The notes under the pieces were generated by a model. The model was given only the letters and a program-made list of their open reading frames with translations, did not search any database and was not told the DNA's origin. 64,000 nt of DNA from a bacterium (GTDB lineage: Bacteria > Acidobacteriota > Thermoanaerobaculia > Multivoradales > J023): assembly GCA_024226315.1 (NCBI GenBank), contig JAAELT010000458.1:1-64000 (forward strand). The letters are read 5' to 3'. Position 1 is the first letter of the stretch. The number at the start of each line of letters is the position of its first letter. Shown in pieces: positions 43,793 through 51,534 of this stretch. The translations under genes were made by a program, and so were the position numbers.

Positions 43793-45616
43793 ATGAGACA
43801 CACTGCCATTCTTGCCCTGATCCTGTGCCTGCCGTGGGCGGTGCCGTCACTGGCACAGGAGCCGCAGGAAGCGGCCCCGGCCACGCAGGACCCGGCGGCG
43901 CAGGAGCCGGCGCCACAGGACACGGCGCCGCCGGATGCGGTGTCGAGCGTCGCGCAGGGCTCGATGAGCCACGAAGAAGGCGATGAAAGTGCCCCGCAGG
44001 GCCTGGTCATCGAGACGGTAGACGTCAACGTCGTCAACCTCGAGGTCTACGTCACCGACAAGAAGGGCAATCGCATCACCGGCCTCGAGAAAGACGACTT
44101 CGAGCTCTATGCCGGCAGGAAGCCGATCGCGATCACCAACTTCTACGCTGTCGAAGGCGGCGATGCGATCCTCGGCGCCGAGGCGCCATCCGCCATTCCT
44201 GCCGAGGAGCTCGACCCCCGCCTGAGGGCCGACAGCCGGCGGCGCAACCTGCCCGAGGACCAGCGCCTGCACCTGGTGATCTACGTCGACAACCTGAACC
44301 TGCGGCCGTTCACCCGCAACCGCGCGCTGCGCTACGTCCGGACCTTCATTCGCAACCGCCTGCGGCCGGGCGACGAGGTGATGCTGGTGACCTACGAGCG
44401 GTCGCTGCACGTTCGGGCCCATTTCACCCGCGACCCCGAGATCATCTCGACGGCACTCTACGAGGTCGAGGAGATGTCGGGCATGGGGGTGCACGCCGAT
44501 TCCGACCGGCGCGACATCCTGCGCGACATCTACGAGGCGGACGGGATCAACGAAATCCGGGGCCGCGCGACCCAGTACGCGGAGTCGCAGTACAGTGACA
44601 TGCGTTTTACCCTGGACGCCCTGAAGGAGCTTGTGGACACCCTGGCCGGCCTTCCGGGGCGCAAGGCGATCCTCTACGTCAGCGACGGCCTGCCGATGCG
44701 GGCCGGCGACGATATCTTTCACGCCATGAACGACCGATTCACCGACACCAGCGACAACATCCTGATGGACGGCTTGCGCTACGATCTCTCCCGGTCGTTT
44801 ACCGAGCTGACCTCGCGCGCCAACACCCACCGGGTGACGTTCTACACCCTGGAGGCCGCGGGGCTGCGGACCTACACTTATCTCGACGCCTCCAACAGCT
44901 CGATCGGCGGCGGCTCCAGGATCGACCAGGTCCACTTCACCAACATCCAGAGCTCTCTGCGCATGATGGCGAGCGAGACCGGCGGCATGGTGCTGGTCAA
45001 CACCAACAACTTCGCACCGCTGCTCGACCGCGTGGCCGACGATTTCGACACCTACTACTCGTTGGGCTTCAGCCCGGCCGCGAACGAGTCGGGCCGTTAC
45101 CACCGCATCGACGTCAAGGTGAAGGGCCGCAAGGGGCTGGTGATCCGCACCCGCGACGGCTACCGCGACAAGCCGGTATCGACCCGCATGTCCGAGGGCA
45201 CCCTGGCGGCGCTCCACTACGGCTATCAGTCCAACCCGCTGGGGGTGGAGATCTCGATCGGGCAGGAGCGGGACCACTCCAGCGGTCAGTTCCTGGTGCC
45301 GGTGAAAGTTCGGATCCCGATCGGCAAGCTCAGCTTCCTGCCGCAGGACGAGATGCAGCGCGGCCGGATCCGGCTGTTCATCGGTGCCAAGGACTCCGAG
45401 GGCGGCTTGGCGCCGATCCAGGACGTGCCGGTGCCGATCGACATTCCGGTGGGCGAATTCGAGCGGGCCAGACAGCAGTTCTACGAGTACAGCATGAATC
45501 TCATCATGCGACGCGGCCGCCAGGTGGTGGCGGTGGGCGTGCGCGACGAGATCGGCGCGGTGATGGGATTCGCCACCCGCGGCGTGCAGATCGGCGGCGC
45601 CCGGCGCGGCCGCTAG
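43793..45616 (+). CDS. Secreted VWFA-domain protein of the acidobacterial type
   Basis: 607 aa. Signal peptide 'ILALILCLPWAVPSLAQ'; an Ala/Pro/Gln-rich low-complexity linker (~22-55); 'ETVDVNVVNLEVYVTDKKGN' and 'LEKDDFELYAGRKPIAI' are the conserved lead-in of the VWFA-related acidobacterial family (TIGR03436). The VWA domain follows (~155-410), though the MIDAS motif is degenerate: 'VIYVDNLNLRPFTRN' stands where D-x-S-x-S would be. A beta-rich C-terminal region ends the protein. It is presumed extracellular or periplasmic with unknown ligand. This family is one of the stronger taxonomic hints in the window. Confidence 0.88.
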   Translation: MRHTAILALILCLPWAVPSLAQEPQEAAPATQDPAAQEPAPQDTAPPDAVSSVAQGSMSHEEGDESAPQGLVIETVDVNVVNLEVYVTDKKGNRITGLEKDDFELYAGRKPIAITNFYAVEGGDAILGAEAPSAIPAEELDPRLRADSRRRNLPEDQRLHLVIYVDNLNLRPFTRNRALRYVRTFIRNRLRPGDEVMLVTYERSLHVRAHFTRDPEIISTALYEVEEMSGMGVHADSDRRDILRDIYEADGINEIRGRATQYAESQYSDMRFTLDALKELVDTLAGLPGRKAILYVSDGLPMRAGDDIFHAMNDRFTDTSDNILMDGLRYDLSRSFTELTSRANTHRVTFYTLEAAGLRTYTYLDASNSSIGGGSRIDQVHFTNIQSSLRMMASETGGMVLVNTNNFAPLLDRVADDFDTYYSLGFSPAANESGRYHRIDVKVKGRKGLVIRTRDGYRDKPVSTRMSEGTLAALHYGYQSNPLGVEISIGQERDHSSGQFLVPVKVRIPIGKLSFLPQDEMQRGRIRLFIGAKDSEGGLAPIQDVPVPIDIPVGEFERARQQFYEYSMNLIMRRGRQVVAVGVRDEIGAVMGFATRGVQIGGARRGR

Positions 45617-45630
45617 AGGAGTCGGCGGAG

Positions 45631-46125
45631 ATGGCAGGGGATCGCGACAGCTGGCGTCAGACGTTTCGCTCCGTCGGCGCGGCGTTGACCGACGTCGTGC
45701 GCGCCGAGCTCGACGTCATCGGGGAGCGGCTGAAGGATTCGGGGCGCGGGTTGGGGATCAGTCTGGGCCTGGTGGTCGCGGCCGGTTTCCTGATCCTGAT
45801 CTGTGTGCCGGCGCTGCTGGTTCTGGCCGCGGTCGCGGGGCTACACAGTGGCCTCGACTGGCCGCTGTGGGGCGCCGCGCTGGCGGTCGGCGGCTTCGTC
45901 GCCGCCATCGGGCTCGGCCTGGCGGCGGTCGCCCGATACGTCATGGTCCATCGATTCGAGAACCCGGTCGCGATGGTGCAGGATCGCTACACGGACCACG
46001 TGGCCTGGTGGAACCAGAGGATCTTGAGTGACGAGAACACTCCAGGAGGTGTCGATGACGAATCCCACGCGGAACCAGCCGACGCAGGCGATGGAACGCC
46101 TGGAGAGCCGACGGTTGGAGCTTGA
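45631..46125 (+). CDS. YqjE-like phage-holin-family membrane protein (DUF1469/Holin-X)
   Basis: 164 aa. An amphipathic N-terminus ('SVGAALTDVVRAELDVIGERL') is followed by two membrane helices ('LGLVVAAGFLILICVPALLVL' split by a turn, then 'WGAALAVGGFVAAIGLGLAA'), the layout of the PF07332/YqjE family. Despite the name these are chromosomal envelope proteins, not lysis factors. The C-terminus is acidic and hydrophilic. A good ribosome site (GAGGAG) precedes it. Confidence 0.75.
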   Translation: MAGDRDSWRQTFRSVGAALTDVVRAELDVIGERLKDSGRGLGISLGLVVAAGFLILICVPALLVLAAVAGLHSGLDWPLWGAALAVGGFVAAIGLGLAAVARYVMVHRFENPVAMVQDRYTDHVAWWNQRILSDENTPGGVDDESHAEPADAGDGTPGEPTVGA

Positions 46126-46267
46126 ATCACGCGTCGGCGACCTGCGCCGCGCTGTCGACCGCGAGATCGGATGGGCACCGAAGGCGAAGACCTGGGTGTT
46201 GCCGATGGTGGCCTTCGCCTCCGGAGTCGCCCTGGCGACCTGGCTGGTCGCCCGGAGAAGGGGCTGA
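46055..46267 (+). CDS. Small single-helix membrane protein (YqjK/YqjD-like)
   Basis: 70 aa: a coiled-coil N-terminal half ('MERLESRRLELESRVGDLRR') and one C-terminal membrane helix ('TWVLPMVAFASGVALATWLV') ending in RRRG. AGGAGGT at 46044-46050 is one of the best ribosome sites in the window and fixes the start inside the preceding gene, which it overlaps by 71 bp in another frame. The pairing with a YqjE-like gene mirrors the enterobacterial yqjD-yqjE-yqjK order. Confidence 0.75.
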   Translation: MTNPTRNQPTQAMERLESRRLELESRVGDLRRAVDREIGWAPKAKTWVLPMVAFASGVALATWLVARRRG

Positions 46268-46273
46268 GCGGCA

Positions 46274-46459
46274 TCAGGCCATTTGGCGCTTGAAGACCAT
46301 GGCGAGATTGTCCGTGGCCCCGCTCTTGAAATTGACCGACGTGAGTCCCACCAGCTCCCAGCCCACCTGGCCGAGGGTGTTGAGCTCTGGGGTGAACGCC
46401 GGATCGAGGCGGTAGTTCTCGCTCCGTATGTTGATGATCTTGTATTCCCATCGTGCCAT
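46274..46459 (-). CDS. Small DUF4177-like protein
   Basis: 61 aa from the ATG at 46459 (GGGAGAGA just upstream); an in-frame extension to 46525 lacks support. 'MARWEYKIINIRSENYRLDP' and 'LNTLGQVGWELVGLTSVNF' match the DUF4177 pattern (W-E-Y-K-...-L-N-x-L-G-x-x-G-W-E-L-V). Function unknown. Confidence 0.75.
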   Translation of the reverse strand: MARWEYKIINIRSENYRLDPAFTPELNTLGQVGWELVGLTSVNFKSGATDNLAMVFKRQMA

Positions 46460-46609
46460 TTCTCTCTCCCTTGCTTCGTCTGGTTGCTTTGACGCGTGGT
46501 ATTCATAGTTCTCGGGCGGCGTCACTCACGGTTTGCACCGTAGAGCGCCAAGATACAGGGTGAACGCCGCGTCTTCGAGAACTATGCCGGTGAACGATTT
46601 CAAAGCACA

Positions 46610-46641
46610 TTAAGAAAACACTGGCTTTCGGTGTATAGAAT
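46610..46641 (+). promoter_or_regulatory. Candidate promoter for the 46671 operon
   Basis: TTAAGA (46610-46615), 18-bp spacer, TATAGA (46634-46639) lies in the only clearly AT-rich stretch of the window (46590-46670), 31 bp before the GT-A gene start. It resembles a sigma-70 site; unproven. Confidence 0.4.
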
Positions 46642-46670
46642 AACATGAATCTGTACATGGATAAACGATA

Positions 46671-47369
46671 ATGACGACAGATTTCCGGTCGCGGCGCTGT
46701 TTGCTGCTCTACACCAAGCCGGCGCGGCCCGGCGGCGTCAAGACACGGTTGATCGGCGAGCTGAGCCCCCGGCAGGCGGCCGAGATCCACTCGGCGTTCC
46801 TCGGCGACCTCAGCGAACGGCTCCAGGGTGGCCGTTTTCACCTTCAGGTGAGCTGGGCGCTCGAGGGCGATGAGGGGTTTCCGGCGGATCTGGTGAGCGG
46901 CGAAGCCGAACACGTGAGGCAGCACGAGGGCGATCTCGGTGACCGCCTCCACGGCGGTCTGGCCGCCGCCGCTCGGCGCTACGCCACGGTGGCGGCGGTC
47001 GGCAGCGATCATCCGGAGCTGGGGCGCGTCGCGGTCGAGCATGCTTTCGAGCGTCTCGAGGCGGACGCCGACGCGGTCTTCGGACCCACCGCCGACGGCG
47101 GCTATTATCTGGTCGGCCTGAAGAGAACGAGCATCGAATCTGAGCTCTTCGAGGGGATTCCCTGGAGTACCGGCGAGGTTCTCGCCGAGAGCCTGGAACG
47201 GTGCCGGCGCCTGGGATTCGAGGTGGCGCTCCTACCCGAGGGGCACGACGTCGACGTCGCCGCCGACCTGCGCCGTCTGGCCGAGCGCCTGACCGCGGAC
47301 CGGGGCATGTGCCCGCGGACGCGGTCACTACTCGAGAGCTGGGGCTGGCTGAACGGGAGCAGACAATGA
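46671..47369 (+). CDS. GT-A-fold glycosyltransferase family protein (DUF2064)
   Basis: 232 aa. 'LLLYTKPARPGGVKTRLIGE' is the nucleotide-sugar-binding start of the DUF2064 family, and 'VAAVGSDHPELG' and 'VFGPTADGGYYLVGLK' are its conserved motifs. Family members are often next to sugar or arsenosugar biosynthesis genes, but here it is coupled by a 4-bp ATGA overlap to the nnr metabolite-repair gene. The acceptor is unknown. Confidence 0.82.
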   Translation: MTTDFRSRRCLLLYTKPARPGGVKTRLIGELSPRQAAEIHSAFLGDLSERLQGGRFHLQVSWALEGDEGFPADLVSGEAEHVRQHEGDLGDRLHGGLAAAARRYATVAAVGSDHPELGRVAVEHAFERLEADADAVFGPTADGGYYLVGLKRTSIESELFEGIPWSTGEVLAESLERCRRLGFEVALLPEGHDVDVAADLRRLAERLTADRGMCPRTRSLLESWGWLNGSRQ

Positions 47370-48916
47370 GAATTCTAAACGCCGACGAGATGAAGGAAGT
47401 CGATCGTTGGGCGATCGAGGAGCTCGGCATTCCGAGTCTGGTGCTGATGGAGAACGCCTCGATCGGGGTCGCCGACACGATCGCCGAGAGCTTTCCTGCT
47501 GCCGGGTCGGTGGTGATCCTGTGCGGGCCGGGCAACAATGGCGGCGACGGCCTGGCGCTGGCCCGCCACCTCGACGCCAGGGGCTACCGGCTGCATACAT
47601 ATCTGGTAATCCGTGGCTCGCGTCCCCGGGGTGATGCCGCGGTGCAGCTCGAGATCCTCGAGCGTGCTGGGTTGCCGGTCGAAGAGGTCGAGGCGGACGA
47701 CGACCTCGGTCCGGTGCTGGCGGCCTGCGCGGACAGCGACCTGATCGTCGACGCCCTCTTCGGTACCGGCCTGACGCGGCCGCTGGCCGACCACTTCGGT
47801 GAGCTGGTCGCGGGTCTTGCCAGTATGCGCGAGAAGCTGCTGGCGGTCGATCTGCCGAGTGGCCTCGACGCCAGCCGGGCGGAGGCCCCGGGATCCCACT
47901 CGCTGGCGGCGGTCACGGTGACCTTCGCCGCGCCGAAGTGGGCCCATGTCTTCGCCCCGGCGGCCGAGGCTGTGGGAGAGGTGGTGGTCACGGACCTGGG
48001 CATCCCGCCGTTCCTGGTCGACGAGGCGCCCGGCGATCTCCATCTGCTGACCGGCGGGGAGCTGTCCGCCGGCCTGATGCGGCGCGTGCCGGCGTCCCAC
48101 AAGGGCGATTTCGGACACGCTCTGTTGGTCGGCGGCTCGCCCGGCAAGGCCGGCGCGGTGATCCTGGCCGCCCGCGCGGCGGTCCGAGGCGGCGCCGGGT
48201 TGGTGACGGCGGCGGTACCGGAGTCGATCCTGCAAACCGTCGACGGCGGCTCGCTCGAGTCGATGACGGTGGGGCTGCCCGCGGATGCGGACGGTGCTCT
48301 GGGCGTCGGCGCTGTCGAGGTGGTGACGGCCGCTGCGGCCGGCAAGCGCGCGGTGGCGATCGGCCCCGGCCTCGGGCTGGCCACGGGCACCATCGAAGCA
48401 GTCCGAACCCTGGTGACGGAGCTGGACCTACCGCTGGTGCTCGACGCGGATGCGTTGAACGCCCTGGCCGGCCAGCTGTCCGACCTGCAGGGCCGCACTG
48501 CGCCGACGGTCCTGACCCCGCATCCCGGGGAAATGGGGCGTTTGCTGGGGATCTCGACGGCCGAGGTCCAGGCCGACCGCGTCGGCGCGGCGCGCGCCGC
48601 GGCGCAGCGTTCGGGGGCGGTGGTGGTCCTCAAGGGGCACCGCACCTTGATCGCTGACGCGGAAGCGGGCGTGTGGGTCAATCCCACCGGCAACCCGGGC
48701 ATGGCGAGCGGCGGCAGCGGCGACGTGCTCACCGGGCTGGTGGCCTCGCTGCTGGCCCAGGAATACGAGGTCCTGACCGCCGCCCAGTTGGCGGTCTACC
48801 TGCACGGCCTGGCCGCCGACCTAGCGATCGAGGACATCGCGCCCGAGGCGCTGCGGGCCGGTGACCAGATCGAGGCACTGCCGCGGGCGTTCGATGCGAC
48901 GCGCAATCACCCGTAG
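47366..48916 (+). CDS. nnr: Bifunctional NAD(P)H-hydrate epimerase / ADP-dependent dehydratase
   Basis: 516 aa. The N-terminal NnrE (YjeF_N) domain has 'GPGNNGGDGLALARHL' and 'LPSGLDASRAEAPGS'. The C-terminal NnrD (ribokinase-like) domain has 'VPASHKGDFGHALLVGGSPG', 'LTPHPGEMGRLLG' and 'NPTGNPGMASGGSGDVLTG'. It repairs hydrated NADH/NADPH. It overlaps the GT-A gene (ATGA) and the tsaE gene (23 bp), the usual nnr-tsaE pairing. Confidence 0.95.
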   Translation: MRILNADEMKEVDRWAIEELGIPSLVLMENASIGVADTIAESFPAAGSVVILCGPGNNGGDGLALARHLDARGYRLHTYLVIRGSRPRGDAAVQLEILERAGLPVEEVEADDDLGPVLAACADSDLIVDALFGTGLTRPLADHFGELVAGLASMREKLLAVDLPSGLDASRAEAPGSHSLAAVTVTFAAPKWAHVFAPAAEAVGEVVVTDLGIPPFLVDEAPGDLHLLTGGELSAGLMRRVPASHKGDFGHALLVGGSPGKAGAVILAARAAVRGGAGLVTAAVPESILQTVDGGSLESMTVGLPADADGALGVGAVEVVTAAAAGKRAVAIGPGLGLATGTIEAVRTLVTELDLPLVLDADALNALAGQLSDLQGRTAPTVLTPHPGEMGRLLGISTAEVQADRVGAARAAAQRSGAVVVLKGHRTLIADAEAGVWVNPTGNPGMASGGSGDVLTGLVASLLAQEYEVLTAAQLAVYLHGLAADLAIEDIAPEALRAGDQIEALPRAFDATRNHP

Positions 48917-49328
48917 CGAGGTCGAGACCGAGCGTCTCGGCGAGGAGTTGGCCAGGCGCCGCGGTGGCGACGTCGTGGTGCTGCTCGAGGGCGACCTGGG
49001 GAGTGGCAAGACCGTGCTGGTGCGTGGCATCGCCCGCGCCCTGGGGATCGACGGTCGCGAAGTCCAGTCGCCGACCTACAACCTGATCCACGAGCACGAG
49101 GGCACCGCCGGGCGGCTGGTGCATGTCGACCTCTACCGGCTGGAGGGCGACGAGATCGAGTCCCTGGGTCTCGACGAGCTGCTGACCGGCCCTGGAATCA
49201 AGGCCGTCGAGTGGGCCGAGCGTCTGGGCGCCGGCGCCTGGCCCGGCGCGGTACGGGTGCGCCTGGAGCGCCTGGCTGGAGGCGAGCGCGAGGTGACGAT
49301 CCGGGAGCCGGCCAGCGCGGGGAATTGA
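48894..49328 (+). CDS. tsaE: tRNA threonylcarbamoyladenosine biosynthesis ATPase TsaE
   Basis: 144 aa. P-loop 'LEGDLGSGKTVLVRGIARAL', 'VQSPTYNLIHEHEG', 'HVDLYRLEGDEIESLGLDEL' and 'VEWAERLG' are all TsaE hallmarks. It supports the TsaB-TsaD complex that makes t6A37 in tRNAs. Start ATG 48894 lies inside the end of nnr. Confidence 0.94.
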   Translation: MRRAITRSEVETERLGEELARRRGGDVVVLLEGDLGSGKTVLVRGIARALGIDGREVQSPTYNLIHEHEGTAGRLVHVDLYRLEGDEIESLGLDELLTGPGIKAVEWAERLGAGAWPGAVRVRLERLAGGEREVTIREPASAGN

Positions 49329-49368
49329 TACGATCCGGGAGTTGCGACACTTCATTGAAGGAGAGCTG

Positions 49369-50229
49369 ATGAAGATCAAGAAAGTCGGAGTGCTCGGCTG
49401 CGGCCTGATGGGAGCTGGGATCGCCGAGGTCTCGGCCCGGGCCGGTTTCGCCACGGTTGTCCGTGAGGTTTCAGAAGAGCTGTTGGAAAAGGGCCGCGGG
49501 CGGATCGAGAAGTCGCTTGGCAGGGCGGTATCGAAGGGTAGGCTGGCCGAGAGTGAGGGCGAGGAGATCCTGAACCGGATCTCGGGCGTCATTCAGCTCG
49601 ACGACCTGGCGGAATGCGACCTTGTGATCGAGGCGATCGTCGAGAACGTCGAGGCCAAGCGCCAGACTTTCGAGGCGCTCGACGAGACGGTCAAGAAGTC
49701 GGCACTTTTCGCCAGCAACACCTCGTCGCTGACTATCACCCAGATCGCCATGTCCACCAGCCGGCCGGATCGCTTCGTGGGTCTGCATTTCTTCAACCCG
49801 GTGCCGGTGATGAAGCTGGTCGAGGTGGTGCGAACGCTGATGACCTCGGACGAGGCCGTGGAGCGGGCGACGGCCTTCGTCAGGTCGCTGGGCAAAGAGC
49901 CGGTGGCGTGCCGCGACAACTCGGGATTCATCGTCAACCGCCTGCTGGTGCCCTACCTGCTCGACGCCATCCGCGGCTACGAGGAAGGGATCGGCTCGAT
50001 CGAGGACATCGACACGGCGATGAAGCTAGGCTGCGGCTATCCGATGGGCCCCTTCACCCTGCTCGATTTCGTCGGCCTCGACACCACCCTCTACATCGCT
50101 AACATCATGTTTGACGAGTACCGGGAGAAGCGCTTCGCCCCACCGCCGCTGCTCAAGCAGATGGTGCTGGCCGGGCGCCTGGGGCGCAAGAGCGGGCGCG
50201 GTTTCTACGACTACGGCGGCAAGTCGTAG
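49369..50229 (+). CDS. hbd: 3-hydroxybutyryl-CoA dehydrogenase
   Basis: 286 aa from the ATG at 49369 (GAAGGAG upstream). The NAD-binding start is 'KKVGVLGCGLMGAGIAEVSA'. 'SNTSSLTITQIAMSTSRPDRFVG' is followed by the catalytic His in 'LHFFNPVPVMKLVEV', and the C-terminal domain includes 'DNSGFIVNRLLVPYLLDAI' and 'GCGYPMGPFTLLDFVGLDTT'. It oxidises 3-hydroxyacyl-CoA in short-chain fatty acid or butyrate metabolism. It is monocistronic, ~40 bp after tsaE. Confidence 0.92.
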   Translation: MKIKKVGVLGCGLMGAGIAEVSARAGFATVVREVSEELLEKGRGRIEKSLGRAVSKGRLAESEGEEILNRISGVIQLDDLAECDLVIEAIVENVEAKRQTFEALDETVKKSALFASNTSSLTITQIAMSTSRPDRFVGLHFFNPVPVMKLVEVVRTLMTSDEAVERATAFVRSLGKEPVACRDNSGFIVNRLLVPYLLDAIRGYEEGIGSIEDIDTAMKLGCGYPMGPFTLLDFVGLDTTLYIANIMFDEYREKRFAPPPLLKQMVLAGRLGRKSGRGFYDYGGKS

Positions 50230-50398
50230 CGCGCGAGGCGTGGCGACCGAGCGCGCGGTTTCGGGTGTGCTACACTGCCGATGTCGGATCCGCCTCGCGG
50301 ACTCCACCGGAGCCAAGCCCTCTGCTTCCTCTACCTTCATCGATCCTCCTGCCTCCGCTGCGCGACGCAGCGTTCCACTCTCAGACGAAAGACTTGCC

Positions 50399-51403
50399 AT
50401 GTCCCGGTTGACCCTCGCCGAGGAGGGCCTGGAATCTCTTTTCGGCGCTCATGATCAGAACCTGAAGAGGATCGAGCGCGCGTTCGGCGTCGTGCTGTCG
50501 GCGCGCGGCAATGAGCTCGCGATCGAGGGCGATCAAGACCAGGTGGAGATCGTCGAGCGCCTGATGCGGGAGCTGTCCACGCTCGGTGCCCGTGGATTCC
50601 GGTTCCGCACCGAAGACATCCGGACCGCGATCCGCGTCGTCCAGCAGGCCCCCGATCTGTCGCTGACCGAGTTCTTCCAGCCCACCGATTCTATCCTGGG
50701 TGCCGCCCGGCGCCTGATCTCGCCGCGCAGTCTGAATCAGTACCTGTACATGAAGGCGATGCTCGAGCACGACATCGTGGTGTCGATCGGGCCGGCGGGC
50801 ACCGGCAAGACCTTTCTGGCGGTGGCGATGGCGGCGGCGGCGCTCAAAGAGAAGAAGATCCGGCGCATCGTGCTGGCGCGGCCGGCGGTGGAGGCAGGCG
50901 AGAAGCTCGGTTTCCTGCCGGGCGACCTGGCGGAGAAAGTCAATCCCTACCTGCGCCCGCTCTACGATTCGCTGTACGACCTGTTGGGTTACGACCAGGT
51001 GGGCACGCTGCTGGAGCGCGGCATCATCGAGATCGCGCCGATCGCCTTCATGCGCGGACGCACGCTCAACGAGAGCTTCGTCATCCTCGACGAAGCGCAG
51101 AACACGACTTCCGAGCAGATGAAGATGTTCCTGACCCGCATCGGCTTCGGCTCCAAGGCGGTGGTCAACGGCGACATCACGCAGGTCGACCTGCCCTCCT
51201 TCCAGGCCTCGGGCCTGCGGGAAGCACAGGACGTTCTGCGGGGCGTCGACGGAATCCACTTCGTCCACTTCGACAAGCGGGACGTGGTGCGGCATCCGAT
51301 CGTCCAGAGGATCGTCGCCGCCTACGAGAACCACGAGAACCGCCTCGCGGAGCCGGTGGAGAAGCAGGTCGCTGGTCCCCGGGCGGCCGTGGGTGTAGAG
51401 TAG
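50399..51403 (+). CDS. phoH: PhoH-family ATPase (YbeZ)
   Basis: 334 aa. N-terminal KH-like segment ('LFGAHDQNLKRIERAFGVVL'), Walker A 'GPAGTGKTFLAVAMA', 'VLARPAVEAGEKLGFLPGDL', Walker B 'FVILDEAQNTTSEQMKMFL' and 'VVNGDITQVDLP'. It is an RNA-associated ATPase that partners YbeY in ribosome/rRNA quality control. It begins the conserved phoH-(7TM-HD)-ybeY-era cluster. Confidence 0.94.
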   Translation: MSRLTLAEEGLESLFGAHDQNLKRIERAFGVVLSARGNELAIEGDQDQVEIVERLMRELSTLGARGFRFRTEDIRTAIRVVQQAPDLSLTEFFQPTDSILGAARRLISPRSLNQYLYMKAMLEHDIVVSIGPAGTGKTFLAVAMAAAALKEKKIRRIVLARPAVEAGEKLGFLPGDLAEKVNPYLRPLYDSLYDLLGYDQVGTLLERGIIEIAPIAFMRGRTLNESFVILDEAQNTTSEQMKMFLTRIGFGSKAVVNGDITQVDLPSFQASGLREAQDVLRGVDGIHFVHFDKRDVVRHPIVQRIVAAYENHENRLAEPVEKQVAGPRAAVGVE

Positions 51404-51534
51404 GCTGTCACTCTGTCGAGGAATCGAAGCTTGAGAGCACATCGCAGCTCCCGTCGGTCCGCGCCTTCCGGTCGATCGGATGCCGACGATGCCGATGACC
51501 CTCCAGCGGCCGGCCGTGAAATGAGGAGCCCCTG